This document shows, piece by piece, positions 1 through 6,465 of a DNA stretch of 10,977 bases. This stretch comes from Rhodobacterales bacterium CG2_30_65_12 (lineage in GTDB: Bacteria; Pseudomonadota; Alphaproteobacteria; Rhodobacterales; Rhodobacteraceae), in the NCBI GenBank assembly GCA_001873585.1, contig MNZL01000075.1, forward strand, positions 11,634-22,610. Reading direction: 5' to 3'. A program made the position numbers and the translations under genes. The notes under the pieces are model-generated. The model searched no databases. It worked only from the letters and a program-made list of their open reading frames with translations, and was not told the origin of the DNA. How positions within the stretch are numbered: position 1 is the first letter of the stretch; each line of letters starts with the position of its first letter.

Positions 1-800
1 ATCGCACCCGGGCACTTTCGGAAGCCAACGCGGCGCTGCGGCGCGAGGTGGCCGAACGGATCGAGGCCGATGCCGCGCTCACCCGCGCCCAGGATGAGCT
101 GGTGCAGGCCTCCAGGCTCGCGGCGCTGGGCAAGATGTCGGCCGGGATCAGCCATGAACTGAACCAACCGCTGATGGCGATCGGCTCCTTTGCCGAAAAC
201 GGTGCCGCCTTTCTCGACCGGGGCCGGCCTGAAGCTGCCCGCGCCAACCTCGACCGGATCGCCGATCTCGCCCGCCGCATGGGGCGGATCATTCACAATC
301 TGCGCGCCTTCGCCCGGCAGGAAAGCGGCCCTATCGGCGCGGTCGACCTCGCCGCCGTGGTCGCCACCGCGCTCGAAACGCTTGCGGGCCGGATCGTGGG
401 TGCGAATGTGGCTCTCGACTGGACCCCGCCGCCGATGCCGATCTTGGTGCGCGGCGGCGAGGTGCGGCTCGGGCAGGTGGTGGTCAACCTGCTGTCGAAT
501 GCCCTCGATGCAGTCGAGGACGTGGACGAAAAACGCATCCGCCTGCGGCTCGACGATGCCGGCGACCGTGTGCGCCTGAGCGTGGCCGATAGCGGCAAGG
601 GCATCGCCGAGCCCGAACGGGTGTTTGATCCGTTCTACACCACCAAAAAGATCGGTGCCGCCGAGGGCATGGGGCTGGGCTTGTCGATCTCCTATGGTCT
701 GGTGCGGGATTTCAGTGGGTCGATCCGGGCGGAGAACGCTGCTAAGGGTGGCGCGGTGTTTACCCTCGATCTGATCAAGGCGGGGGAGGGCGCGGGATGA
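1..800 (+). CDS. dctB: C4-dicarboxylate sensor histidine kinase DctB (5' end outside window)
   Basis: This is the C-terminal catalytic half of a membrane sensor kinase that phosphorylates DctD in response to C4-dicarboxylates. The reading frame is open from base 3 with no stop, so the gene starts upstream and its periplasmic sensor and membrane segments are not seen. The GTG at 48 is only an internal codon. An alanine/glutamate-rich coiled coil (3-125) leads into the H box GISHELNQP, with the phosphoacceptor His at 153-155. The N box NLLSNALDAV begins near 486, the G1 box DSGKG near 588, the F box FDPFYTT near 624 and the G2 box GMGLGLSI near 666. All catalytic boxes look intact, and the HELNQPL wording is typical of DctB. 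The stop overlaps the dctD start as ATGA, so the two are translationally coupled. DctB is preferred over another kinase because a TRAP dicarboxylate operon follows. Confidence 0.93.
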   Translation, partial: RTRALSEANAALRREVAERIEADAALTRAQDELVQASRLAALGKMSAGISHELNQPLMAIGSFAENGAAFLDRGRPEAARANLDRIADLARRMGRIIHNLRAFARQESGPIGAVDLAAVVATALETLAGRIVGANVALDWTPPPMPILVRGGEVRLGQVVVNLLSNALDAVEDVDEKRIRLRLDDAGDRVRLSVADSGKGIAEPERVFDPFYTTKKIGAAEGMGLGLSISYGLVRDFSGSIRAENAAKGGAVFTLDLIKAGEGAG

Positions 801-2029
801 CCCGTCGGGTGCTGATCGTGGACGACGATATTTCGGTGCGTGAGGCGCTGGGCCAGACGCTGGATCTGGCCGGGCTCGTTCCGGTGCTGGCCGGCAGCTA
901 TATCGAGGCGAAAGACCATATTTCGCGCGCCTTTCGTGGCGTGGTGGTCTCCGATATCCGCATGCCCGGCAAAGACGGCTTCGCGTTGCTCGCCCATGCC
1001 CACACGATTGATCCCGATCTGCCGGTGGTGCTGCTTACCGGCGAGGGCGACATTCCCACCGCGGTGCGCGGCATGGCGGCAGGGGCGTTCGACTTTCTCG
1101 AAAAACCCTGCGCCGGAGCCGATCTCGTTGCGGTGGTCAGCCGGGCGCTGAAAACCCGCGATCTGGTGCTCGAAAACCGCCGGCTCAAACAGCAGGCCGA
1201 GGCGGGCGATGCAGCGGTGCGGCTTCTGCGCGGCACGTCGGCGCTTTCGGAGCGGATGCGGGCCCAGGCGCGGGCGGTGGCGCGCACCATGGCCGACGTG
1301 CTGATCACCGGCGAGCCGGGGGTGGGCACGGTGAAAATGGCGGAGGTGATCCATCTGCTTTCGGCGCTTTCGCGTGGCCCGTTCGTGAAGCTTGCCGGCG
1401 CCGGCGCCACGCCCGAGAGGCTCGTCGGCCAGTTTGCCGAGGCCAATGGCGGCTCTCTCTTCATCGACGAGGTGGCGCAGATGCCCGAGACGGGGCAATT
1501 CGCGCTGCTCGATCTGATCGAGCGCCCGCAGGCCCCGCGCGTGTTTGCCGGCACCTACCGCGATCTTGGCCGGGCCGCCGCCGAGGGCCGGTTTCACCCC
1601 GATCTTTTCTACCGCCTTGACGCCGCGCGCATTCATATCCCACCCCTGCGGGAGCGGCGCGAGGATATTCCGGTGTTGTTTCGTCATTACGTGGCGATCG
1701 CCTGCGAGCAGGCGGCGTTGCCCGAGCCGGCGATCACGCCCGATCACCTTGCCCGGTTGATGGAGCAGGATTGGCCCGGCAACTCGCGCGCGCTGATGAA
1801 TGCCGCGATGCGCTTTGCCATGGGCATAGGCGGCGACGAACCCGCGCCCGACGGCGGCCCCGGGCTGGCCGCGCAGCTTGCCCAGGTCGAGCGCAGCCTG
1901 CTGATCGACGCGCTCTCGCGCCACGCCGGAAATGCCACCGAAGCCGCCCGCGCGCTCAAGCTTCCACGCAAGACCTTTTACGACAAACTCGCCAAGCACG
2001 GGCTGCGGGCCGAGGACTACCGGTCGTGA
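797..2029 (+). CDS. dctD: DctD, NtrC-family response regulator with a degenerate AAA+ domain
   Basis: Response regulator of 410 residues controlling the adjacent TRAP transporter. The receiver domain (1-120) has the acidic pocket DDD at 9-11, phosphoacceptor D53, T81 and K103. The AAA+ domain (about 140-345) keeps Walker B (LFIDE, D224-E225), the IPPLRERREDIP segment (281-292) and the sensor II WPGN..R segment (326-331). A Fis-type helix-turn-helix lies at about 378-403. Several key parts are missing. Walker A reads GEPGVGTV (172-179) with Thr for the catalytic Lys. About 20 residues that normally carry ELFGHE..GAFTGA are absent after V210. The pre-sensor-I loop after residue 242 is about 12 residues short. 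The first arginine-finger position is H267, while R273 is kept. The protein is correspondingly shorter than typical DctD (about 440-460). The frame is uninterrupted, so these are in-frame evolved losses rather than frameshifts. The start overlaps the dctB stop, with a GGGGGAGGG ribosome site at 782-790. Confidence 0.93.
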   Translation: MTRRVLIVDDDISVREALGQTLDLAGLVPVLAGSYIEAKDHISRAFRGVVVSDIRMPGKDGFALLAHAHTIDPDLPVVLLTGEGDIPTAVRGMAAGAFDFLEKPCAGADLVAVVSRALKTRDLVLENRRLKQQAEAGDAAVRLLRGTSALSERMRAQARAVARTMADVLITGEPGVGTVKMAEVIHLLSALSRGPFVKLAGAGATPERLVGQFAEANGGSLFIDEVAQMPETGQFALLDLIERPQAPRVFAGTYRDLGRAAAEGRFHPDLFYRLDAARIHIPPLRERREDIPVLFRHYVAIACEQAALPEPAITPDHLARLMEQDWPGNSRALMNAAMRFAMGIGGDEPAPDGGPGLAAQLAQVERSLLIDALSRHAGNATEAARALKLPRKTFYDKLAKHGLRAEDYRS

Positions 2030-2031
2030 TA

Positions 2032-2049
2032 TGTGTGGCAATCCGCACA
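2032..2049. promoter_or_regulatory. Distal DctD-type operator (imperfect palindrome)
   Basis: Half-sites TGTGTGG and CCGCACA are separated by 4 bp, with one mismatch from perfect symmetry. It begins 2 bp after the dctD stop and shares its right half exactly with the second palindrome 34 bp downstream. The shape and sequence resemble the TGTGCGG-N4-CCGCACA sites associated with rhizobial DctD. Binding by this DctD is inferred. Confidence 0.72.
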
Positions 2050-2065
2050 GTTAACGCAAACAGTT

Positions 2066-2083
2066 TGTGCGGACTCCCGCACA
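2066..2083. promoter_or_regulatory. Proximal DctD-type operator (perfect palindrome)
   Basis: Perfect 7-4-7 inverted repeat TGTGCGG-ACTC-CCGCACA. Its centre is 34 bp from the centre of the upstream copy, about three helical turns, so two dimers would sit on nearly the same DNA face. Its centre is about 62 bp upstream of the transcription start predicted from the sigma70-like promoter at 2103-2130, the classic class-I activator distance. Assignment to DctD rests on motif similarity and position. Confidence 0.78.
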
Positions 2084-2102
2084 GCCTCACGCGCCGCCGC
2101 GT

Positions 2103-2130
2103 TTGGCATCTTGATGAGGTCGCGTAACAT
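2103..2130 (+). promoter_or_regulatory. Candidate sigma70-type promoter for dctPQM
   Basis: TTGGCA at 2103-2108 (5/6 to consensus -35) and TAACAT at 2125-2130 (4/6 to consensus -10) are separated by 16 bp. The predicted start is near 2137, giving an mRNA leader of about 110 nt before dctP. No sequence in the dctD-dctP gap fits the sigma54 GG-N10-GC rule with good flanks. AT-rich sequence just downstream (2130-2150) could hold an alternative -10. Confidence 0.4.
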
Positions 2131-2209
2131 ATTGATTGATATAAACTTTTATCTGCTGTATCGAATTTGCAACTTCCCCTTGCCATGATGCAGTCAAGGC
2201 GTCGCAATA

Positions 2210-2231
2210 TTGGCGCGTCCGAAAGGACCAA
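2210..2231 (+). other. Small GNRA-capped hairpin in the dctP leader
   Basis: GTCC-GAAA-GGAC (2217-2228) forms a 4-bp stem with a GAAA tetraloop. It can be extended by TTG/CAA (2210-2212 with 2229-2231) across a 4-nt bulge. It lies about 10 nt upstream of the ribosome site. It might stabilise the transcript or present the ribosome site, but it is short enough to be chance. Confidence 0.25.
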
Positions 2232-2250
2232 GACTCTTGGAGGAGACAAC

Positions 2251-3261
2251 ATGAAACATCTGACCAACGCCGTTTCGGCGCTCACCCTTGCCGTGGCTGC
2301 CCTTGCCGGCACCGCCGCGCAGGCGGCCTGCGACGACGGCGAGATCGTCATCAAGTTCGCCCATGTGACGAACGCCGACAAACACCCCAAAGGCATCGCC
2401 GCCCAGCTGTTCACCGACCGGGTGAACGAAGAGATGAACGGCACCGCCTGCATGGAGGTCTACCCGAACTCGACGCTCTACAACGACGATCAGGTGCTCG
2501 AAGCGATGCTTCAGGGCGACGTGCAGTTCGCCGCGCCGAGCCTGTCGAAGTTCGAGACCTTCACCAAGGTGTTCCGCATCTTCGATCTGCCGTTCATGTT
2601 CAAGAACATGGCTGCCGTCGAGGCATTCCAGTCGTCCGAGACCGGGCAAGCGATGAAAAACTCGATGGTGCGCCGCGGGTTGCAGGGGCTTGGCTTCTGG
2701 CACAACGGCCTCAAGCAGTTCTCGGCCAACACGCCGCTGATCACGCCGGAAGATGCCGCCAAGCTCAAGTTCCGGGTTCAGCCCTCCGATGTGCTCGTGG
2801 CACAGATGGAAGCGCTCAACGCCTCGCCGCAGCCGATGGCCTTTTCCGAGGTTTACGGCGCGCTGCAAACCGGCGTGGTCGACGGCCAGGAAAACACCTG
2901 GTCCAACATCTACGGCCAGAAATTCTTTGAAGTGCAGGACGGCGTTACCGAAACCAACCACGGGTTGCTCGACTACATGGTCGTCTCGTCGGTTGACTGG
3001 CTCGACAGCCTTGATCCGGCGGTCAAGGATCAGCTCCTGTCGATCCTGGCCGGGGTCACTGCCGAGCGTAACGCAGCGGTGGCCGAAGTCGATGCCGCCG
3101 CCCGCCAGGCAGTGCTCGATGCTGGCGGTGTGATCCGTGAGCTCGACGCCGCCCAGCGTCAGGCTTGGGTTGACGCGATGAAGCCGGTCTGGTCGAAGTT
3201 CGAGGCCGACGTGGGCGCCGACAATATCGCCGCCGCGCAGGAGATCAACGCGCAGAACTGA
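2251..3261 (+). CDS. dctP: TRAP transporter solute-binding protein DctP
   Basis: Periplasmic receptor of 336 residues that binds C4-dicarboxylates (malate, succinate, fumarate class) and delivers them to DctQM. Residues 1-25 form a Sec signal peptide with cleavage expected after AQA, before ACDDGEIVIKFAHVT. The family signatures are clear: LKFRVQPSDVLVAQMEAL (172-189) with the conserved carboxylate-binding Arg at R175, then FSEVYGALQTGVVDGQENTW (198-217). Length matches DctP proteins (about 330). The chosen ATG has GGAGGA at 2239-2244; an upstream in-frame extension to about 2167 has no ribosome site and would bury the signal peptide. It is the first gene after the operator region and is separated from dctQ by a strong hairpin, consistent with the receptor being made in excess. 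The dicarboxylate assignment rests on the signatures plus the dctBD neighbours. Confidence 0.95.
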   Translation: MKHLTNAVSALTLAVAALAGTAAQAACDDGEIVIKFAHVTNADKHPKGIAAQLFTDRVNEEMNGTACMEVYPNSTLYNDDQVLEAMLQGDVQFAAPSLSKFETFTKVFRIFDLPFMFKNMAAVEAFQSSETGQAMKNSMVRRGLQGLGFWHNGLKQFSANTPLITPEDAAKLKFRVQPSDVLVAQMEALNASPQPMAFSEVYGALQTGVVDGQENTWSNIYGQKFFEVQDGVTETNHGLLDYMVVSSVDWLDSLDPAVKDQLLSILAGVTAERNAAVAEVDAAARQAVLDAGGVIRELDAAQRQAWVDAMKPVWSKFEADVGADNIAAAQEINAQN

Positions 3262-3268
3262 GCAATCA

Positions 3269-3298
3269 AGCGCGGGCTGGCGCACGCTGGCCCGCGCT
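3269..3298 (+). other. Strong intercistronic hairpin between dctP and dctQ
   Basis: Two 13-nt arms (3269-3281 and 3286-3298) close a GCAC tetraloop: nine outer Watson-Crick pairs (AGCGCGGGC with GCCCGCGCT), two G-U wobbles and two inner Watson-Crick pairs. No T-run follows, so it is not a canonical intrinsic terminator. It more likely protects the 3' end of dctP mRNA or partly attenuates transcription, giving more DctP than DctQM. Confidence 0.6.
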
Positions 3299-3328
3299 CC
3301 TACTCACGCGTTCCGGGGAGGGGGCTAG

Positions 3329-3982
3329 ATGAGCAAGGCCAACCGTGCCAGCGGCTTCGAAGAAACCGCGATTGCCGTGCTGCTGGGGCTGATGGTGGTG
3401 ATCACCTTCGTCAACGTGGTCCTGCGCTATATGTTCAACATCTCGCTGATCTGGGGCCTCGAAGTTACGCTCATACTTTTTGCCTGGCTGGTGATCTTCG
3501 GCATTTCCTATGGCGTGAAGGTGACGATGCACCTCGGGGTGGACGCGATCACCGGCGCGGTCAGCCACGGGCCGCGCAAGGCAATGGCGCTGGTGGCGGC
3601 GGTGGTCTCGCTTGCCTATGCCGTCCTGTTGCTCAAGGGATCGTGGGATTACTGGGCCCCGTTCGCCGGGCTGTGGCAAACCGAGGGCCGCTGGTTTCCG
3701 CTCGGCTTCGATACCACCACCCGCGACCGCGCCTTCTACATCACCGACCAGGTGCCAATGCCGGGCTTTCTGCGCTTTCTCGAAGACTGGATCAACATGG
3801 GCGAGTCGTATGAAAAGCTGCCCCGGGTGATCCCATACGCGATCCTTCCATTTGGCGCGGCGCTGTTTCTGTTTCGGTTGGTACAAGCCACCTGGCGGAT
3901 CGTAACCGGTCGTCAAGACACGCTCATCGTCTCCCACGAGGCGGAAGAAGAGATCGAACAGATCAAGGCGCGGAGGGCCTGA
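3329..3982 (+). CDS. dctQ: TRAP transporter small membrane subunit DctQ
   Basis: Small integral membrane subunit (217 residues) that pairs with DctM in dicarboxylate:sodium symport. Four hydrophobic segments are seen at about 13-33, 42-64, 84-104 and 166-186. The family pattern IWGLEVTLILFAWLVIFGIS spans 41-60, followed by KVTMHLGVDAI. A long loop of about 60 residues between the third and fourth segments is typical of proteobacterial DctQ of the DctPQM type. The C-terminus (193-217) is charged and cytoplasmic. The ATG has a GGGGAGGGGG ribosome site at 3315-3324. The stop lies 3 nt before dctM. Confidence 0.93.
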   Translation: MSKANRASGFEETAIAVLLGLMVVITFVNVVLRYMFNISLIWGLEVTLILFAWLVIFGISYGVKVTMHLGVDAITGAVSHGPRKAMALVAAVVSLAYAVLLLKGSWDYWAPFAGLWQTEGRWFPLGFDTTTRDRAFYITDQVPMPGFLRFLEDWINMGESYEKLPRVIPYAILPFGAALFLFRLVQATWRIVTGRQDTLIVSHEAEEEIEQIKARRA

Positions 3983-3985
3983 GCC

Positions 3986-5380
3986 ATGAGTGTGATCCTT
4001 CTTTTCGTGATGGTGGTGGGTTTCCTCTTGATCGGGGTGCCGATTGCCATCGCGCTCGGGTTCAGCTCGATCATCTTCCTGCTGGTTCACTCCGAAACCT
4101 CGCTCGCCGCGATTGCCCAGAGCTTTTATCAGGCCATGGCAGGGCATTACACGCTGCTCGCCATTCCCTTCTTCATCCTCGCCTCGTCGTTCATGTCGAC
4201 CGGTGGCGTGGCGCAGCGGATTATCCGCTTTGCCATAGCCGTGGTCGGGCACATGCGCGGCGGGCTGGCGATTGCCGGGGTGTTTGCCTCGATGATGTTT
4301 GCAGCCCTGTCCGGCTCTTCGCCCGCCACCGTGGTGGCGATCGGCACCATCGTCATCGCCGCGATGCGGCAGGTGGGCTACACCCGCGATTTTGCCGCCG
4401 GCGTGATCGCCAACGCAGGCACGCTCGGCATTCTCATCCCGCCCTCGATTGTGATGGTGGTCTACGCCTCGGCGACCGACGTTTCGGTTGGCCGGATGTT
4501 TCTCGCTGGGGTGATCCCGGGGATTCTGGCGGGCTTTTCGCTGATGGTGGCGATCTACGTCGTCGCCCGGGTGCGCAACATGCCCAAGGGCGATTGGGCG
4601 GGCTGGGGCGAGGTTTGGGCGAGCTTCAAGGATGCTGTCTGGGGGCTCTTGCTGATCGCCATCATCATGGGCGGCATCTACGGCATTCCCGGGGTGACCG
4701 GCGCGATCTTCACCCCCACCGAAGCCGCCGCCGTGGCGGCCGTTTATGCCTTCCTCGTCGCCACCTTCATCTACCGCGACATGGGCCCGCTCGCCGCGCG
4801 CGACGGCAACGGCAAGCTCTCGCTCCTGAGCAGGCCGCAAGCGCTGCTCACGGCCCTCTGGCACCCCGACACCCGCAGCACGCTGTTTGACGCGGGCAAG
4901 CTCACCATCACGCTGATGTTCATCATCGCCAACGCGCTGATCCTCAAGCATGTGCTGACCGAGGAGCAGATCCCGCAGCAGGTGGCCAACGCGATGCTGT
5001 CGGCAGGCTTTGGCAAGATCATGTTTCTGGTGATGGTCAACATTATCCTGCTGATCGGAGGGCAGTTCATGGAGCCGTCCGGGCTGATCGTGATCGTTGC
5101 GCCGCTGGTGTTTCCGATCGCCATCGAGCTTGGGGTTGATCCGATTCACCTCGGCATCATCATGGTGGTCAACATGGAGATCGGCATGATCACCCCGCCG
5201 GTGGGGCTCAACCTGTTTGTCACCTCCGGGGTGGCCGGAATGCCGATGATGGCGGTCGTGCGCGCGGCGTTACCGTTTCTTGCGGTATTGTTTGTGTTCC
5301 TGATCGTGGTCACCTACATGCCGATCATATCCACCTGGCTGCCGACCATGCTGATGGGGCCGGAGATCATCACAAACTGA
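3986..5380 (+). CDS. dctM: TRAP transporter large membrane subunit DctM
   Basis: Large permease subunit (464 residues), the main translocation channel of the TRAP transporter, with about 12 hydrophobic segments. Signatures include GSSPATVVAIG (110-120), IANAGTLGILIPPSIVMVVY (141-160), FTPTEAAAVAAVYA (242-255) and MEIGMITPPVGLNLF (397-411). A hydrophilic stretch at about 264-302 (RDMGPLAARDGNGKL and on) makes it somewhat longer than the usual 430-440 residues. Such loops occur in DctM of the DctPQM type. Its ribosome site GGAGG lies inside the end of dctQ (3972-3976), so the two membrane subunits are co-translated. It is the last gene of the dct operon; no convincing terminator follows. Confidence 0.95.
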   Translation: MSVILLFVMVVGFLLIGVPIAIALGFSSIIFLLVHSETSLAAIAQSFYQAMAGHYTLLAIPFFILASSFMSTGGVAQRIIRFAIAVVGHMRGGLAIAGVFASMMFAALSGSSPATVVAIGTIVIAAMRQVGYTRDFAAGVIANAGTLGILIPPSIVMVVYASATDVSVGRMFLAGVIPGILAGFSLMVAIYVVARVRNMPKGDWAGWGEVWASFKDAVWGLLLIAIIMGGIYGIPGVTGAIFTPTEAAAVAAVYAFLVATFIYRDMGPLAARDGNGKLSLLSRPQALLTALWHPDTRSTLFDAGKLTITLMFIIANALILKHVLTEEQIPQQVANAMLSAGFGKIMFLVMVNIILLIGGQFMEPSGLIVIVAPLVFPIAIELGVDPIHLGIIMVVNMEIGMITPPVGLNLFVTSGVAGMPMMAVVRAALPFLAVLFVFLIVVTYMPIISTWLPTMLMGPEIITN

Positions 5381-5545
5381 CCCCGGCCCACCCCGGCCCG
5401 TGGCCCCTCTTGCGCCAGGCCCCCTGTCGCAGGGAGGTGCGCCCTTGGCCGCATTGCAACGGTGGCGGCAGGCCTGTCAGAATAGCCGAAATCGGTGTGC
5501 ACAGGCACCACCGGCCCGCGCCGAAACCAATGCAAGGACGAAGCG
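5381..5545 (+). other. Intergenic region dctM-rhodanese, weak promoter candidate
   Basis: This 165-nt gap holds a tandem C-rich near-repeat (CCCCGGCCCA then CCCCGGCCCG, 5382-5401) and a small CCCTG-TCG-CAGGG hairpin (5422-5434). It also has a weak sigma70-like pair: TTGCAA at 5454-5459 and CAGAAT at 5478-5483, 18 bp apart. There is no T-rich intrinsic terminator, so some read-through from dctM is possible. The rhodanese ribosome site AAGGACG lies at 5534-5540. Confidence 0.35.
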
Positions 5546-6022
5546 ATGCCCCATAAGACCTACAGCCAGCTTGCCGCCGAAGCCGCAGCACGAATTGAGG
5601 AAATCATGCCGTGGGACGTGCCCGATTTTCTCGCGGCCCATCCGGAGGCCCTCCTTCTCGACATCCGCGAACGCGGTGAGTTTGCCCGCGCACATATAGC
5701 GGGCGCGCTGAACGTGCCGCGTGGCATCCTCGAAAGCGCCGCCGAATGGGACTATGCCGAAACCGAACCCGCGCTTGTTACCGCGCGCGACAAGCCGGTG
5801 GTGATCATATGCCGATCCGGCAACCGGTCGGCGCTCGCTGCCGAGGTGCTGGCCGAGATCGGCTTCACCGATGTTCGCTCCGTCAAGCTCGGCATCAAGG
5901 GCTGGAACGATGCCGATCTTGAGATCGTCGATGAAGCCGGTGCGCCGCTCGATGGCGACGACGCCATGGGGCAGATCGAGCAGCCGCTTCGCCCCGAGCA
6001 GATCGACCCCGCGCGCCGCTGA
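5546..6022 (+). CDS. Single-domain rhodanese-family sulfurtransferase
   Basis: Predicted cytoplasmic protein of 158 residues, with no signal peptide. The rhodanese fold spans about 20-125. VPDFLAAHPEALLLDIRERGEF (25-46) is the first substrate-side segment, AHIAGALNVPRG (49-60) is the classic CH2-like motif, and VVIICRSGNRSALAA (85-99) is the active-site loop with catalytic C89. The six-residue CRSGNR loop fits a sulfur-transferring rhodanese, not an arsenate/phosphatase relative, which would have seven. A tail of about 30 acidic residues follows. ATG 5546 is chosen for the ribosome site 6 nt upstream; an in-frame start at 5495 has none. It lies between the dct and bufferin operons. Related small rhodaneses transfer sulfane sulfur or detoxify sulfide or cyanide. 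The physiological acceptor cannot be read from the sequence, and a link to the cysteine/copper operon downstream is only suggested by position. Confidence 0.88.
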   Translation: MPHKTYSQLAAEAAARIEEIMPWDVPDFLAAHPEALLLDIRERGEFARAHIAGALNVPRGILESAAEWDYAETEPALVTARDKPVVIICRSGNRSALAAEVLAEIGFTDVRSVKLGIKGWNDADLEIVDEAGAPLDGDDAMGQIEQPLRPEQIDPARR

Positions 6023-6024
6023 CG

Positions 6025-6045
6025 CCCGGTTTCTGCGCCACCGGG
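6025..6045 (+). terminator. Possible terminator hairpin after the rhodanese gene
   Basis: CCCGGT (6025-6030) pairs perfectly with ACCGGG (6040-6045) across a 9-nt loop, starting 3 nt after the stop. No T-run follows, so termination is uncertain. Confidence 0.3.
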
Positions 6046-6064
6046 ATCACGCTTGTGTGAGCGC

Positions 6065-6120
6065 TGTAACATATCGTCGCATCGGCGCTCCTCTCCACGC
6101 GGGCCACAAACTGGCCCCGC
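6065..6120 (+). promoter_or_regulatory. Leader of the bufferin operon: ECF-like -35 and a hairpin
   Basis: TGTAAC at 6065-6070 resembles the GTAAC-type -35 elements used by some ECF sigma factors, including Caulobacter SigF, which controls a homologous operon there. No convincing matching -10 (CGAA or CGTC type) is seen at 16-17 bp, so the promoter call is weak. A hairpin follows: GGGCCA (6101-6106) pairs with TGGCCC (6112-6117), loop CAAAC, extended by GC/GC across one bulged C (6099-6120). The hairpin is in the probable 5' leader of bufA. Confidence 0.3.
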
Positions 6121-6142
6121 AGTATTAAACATGGAGAGACGA

Positions 6143-6451
6143 ATGACCGCGATGAAAACCACCCTCGGCCTCGGCGCCACCCTCGCTTGCGCCCTGACCG
6201 TCATGGCCGCCGCCCCGGCCCAGGCTCAGGACGGCATGGAAAAGTGCTTCGGCGTGGCGCTGGCTGGCCAGAACGATTGCGCCGCCGGGCCCGGCACCAC
6301 CTGTGCCGGCACCTCCAAGGTCGACTACCAGGGTAACGCCTGGAAGATGGTGCCGGCGGGCACCTGCGCCGAGATCGAGCTTCCGGCCGCGGCGGATGGC
6401 ACTGATCGCGCGGGCGCGCTCGAAGCGCTGACGCGCGACGTTCCCGCTTGA
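6143..6451 (+). CDS. bufA: Bufferin-type RiPP precursor, DUF2282 (BufA)
   Basis: Predicted precursor (102 residues) of a copper-binding, ribosomally made and modified peptide. Residues 1-28 are a Sec signal peptide ending APAQA, so the mature part starts QDGMEKCFGVA. The mature region has exactly four cysteines: C35, C46, C54 and C75, in the DUF2282 patterns MEKCFGVALAGQNDC (32-46), AGPGTTCAGTSK (48-59) and DYQGNAWKMVPAGTC (61-75). A further Cys, C16, is inside the signal peptide. In characterised bufferins, cysteines of this core are converted to thiooxazoles that bind copper; that this happens here is inferred from the adjacent bufB and bufC. ATG 6143 is chosen because GGAGAG at 6133-6138 is correctly spaced. 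ATG 6152 is possible, and longer starts upstream lack a ribosome site and would hide the signal peptide. An RNA hairpin follows the stop. Confidence 0.92.
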   Translation: MTAMKTTLGLGATLACALTVMAAAPAQAQDGMEKCFGVALAGQNDCAAGPGTTCAGTSKVDYQGNAWKMVPAGTCAEIELPAAADGTDRAGALEALTRDVPA

Positions 6452-6465
6452 TTGCAGCCACATCG

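Noticed and set aside
692..2041. Long reverse-strand open frame (449 codons) opposite dctD
   Set aside because: It is low-complexity, His/Arg/Gly-rich and mirrors the third-position GC bias of dctD, which has clear domains. It is a shadow frame.
2104..2118. Possible sigma54 -24 element (TTGGCAT) upstream of dctP
   Set aside because: No GC dinucleotide with a TTGC-like context falls at the required 10-bp spacing. The same bases fit better as a sigma70 -35.
2167..2250. Longer dctP start with 28 extra residues
   Set aside because: There is no ribosome site upstream, while GGAGGA precedes ATG 2251, and the extension would place a basic stretch before a normal Sec signal peptide.
3266..5149. Very long reverse-strand open frame (627 codons) opposite dctQ and dctM
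   Set aside because: Its His/Asp/Arg-rich translation has no domain pattern, and the forward frames encode unmistakable TRAP subunits. The length comes from high GC.
5382..5401. Tandem C-rich 10-mers after dctM as a repeat element
   Set aside because: Only two copies with one mismatch in a C-rich stretch; no further units and no array structure.
5499..5506. 8-bp palindrome TGTGCACA upstream of the rhodanese as a third DctD site
   Set aside because: It lacks the 7-4-7 architecture and the CGG/CCG cores. A lone 8-bp palindrome is expected by chance.
6053..6142. Longer bufA start with 30 extra residues
   Set aside because: The added residues are not hydrophobic leader-like, there is no ribosome site, and the hairpin and promoter-like sequence lie within this stretch.
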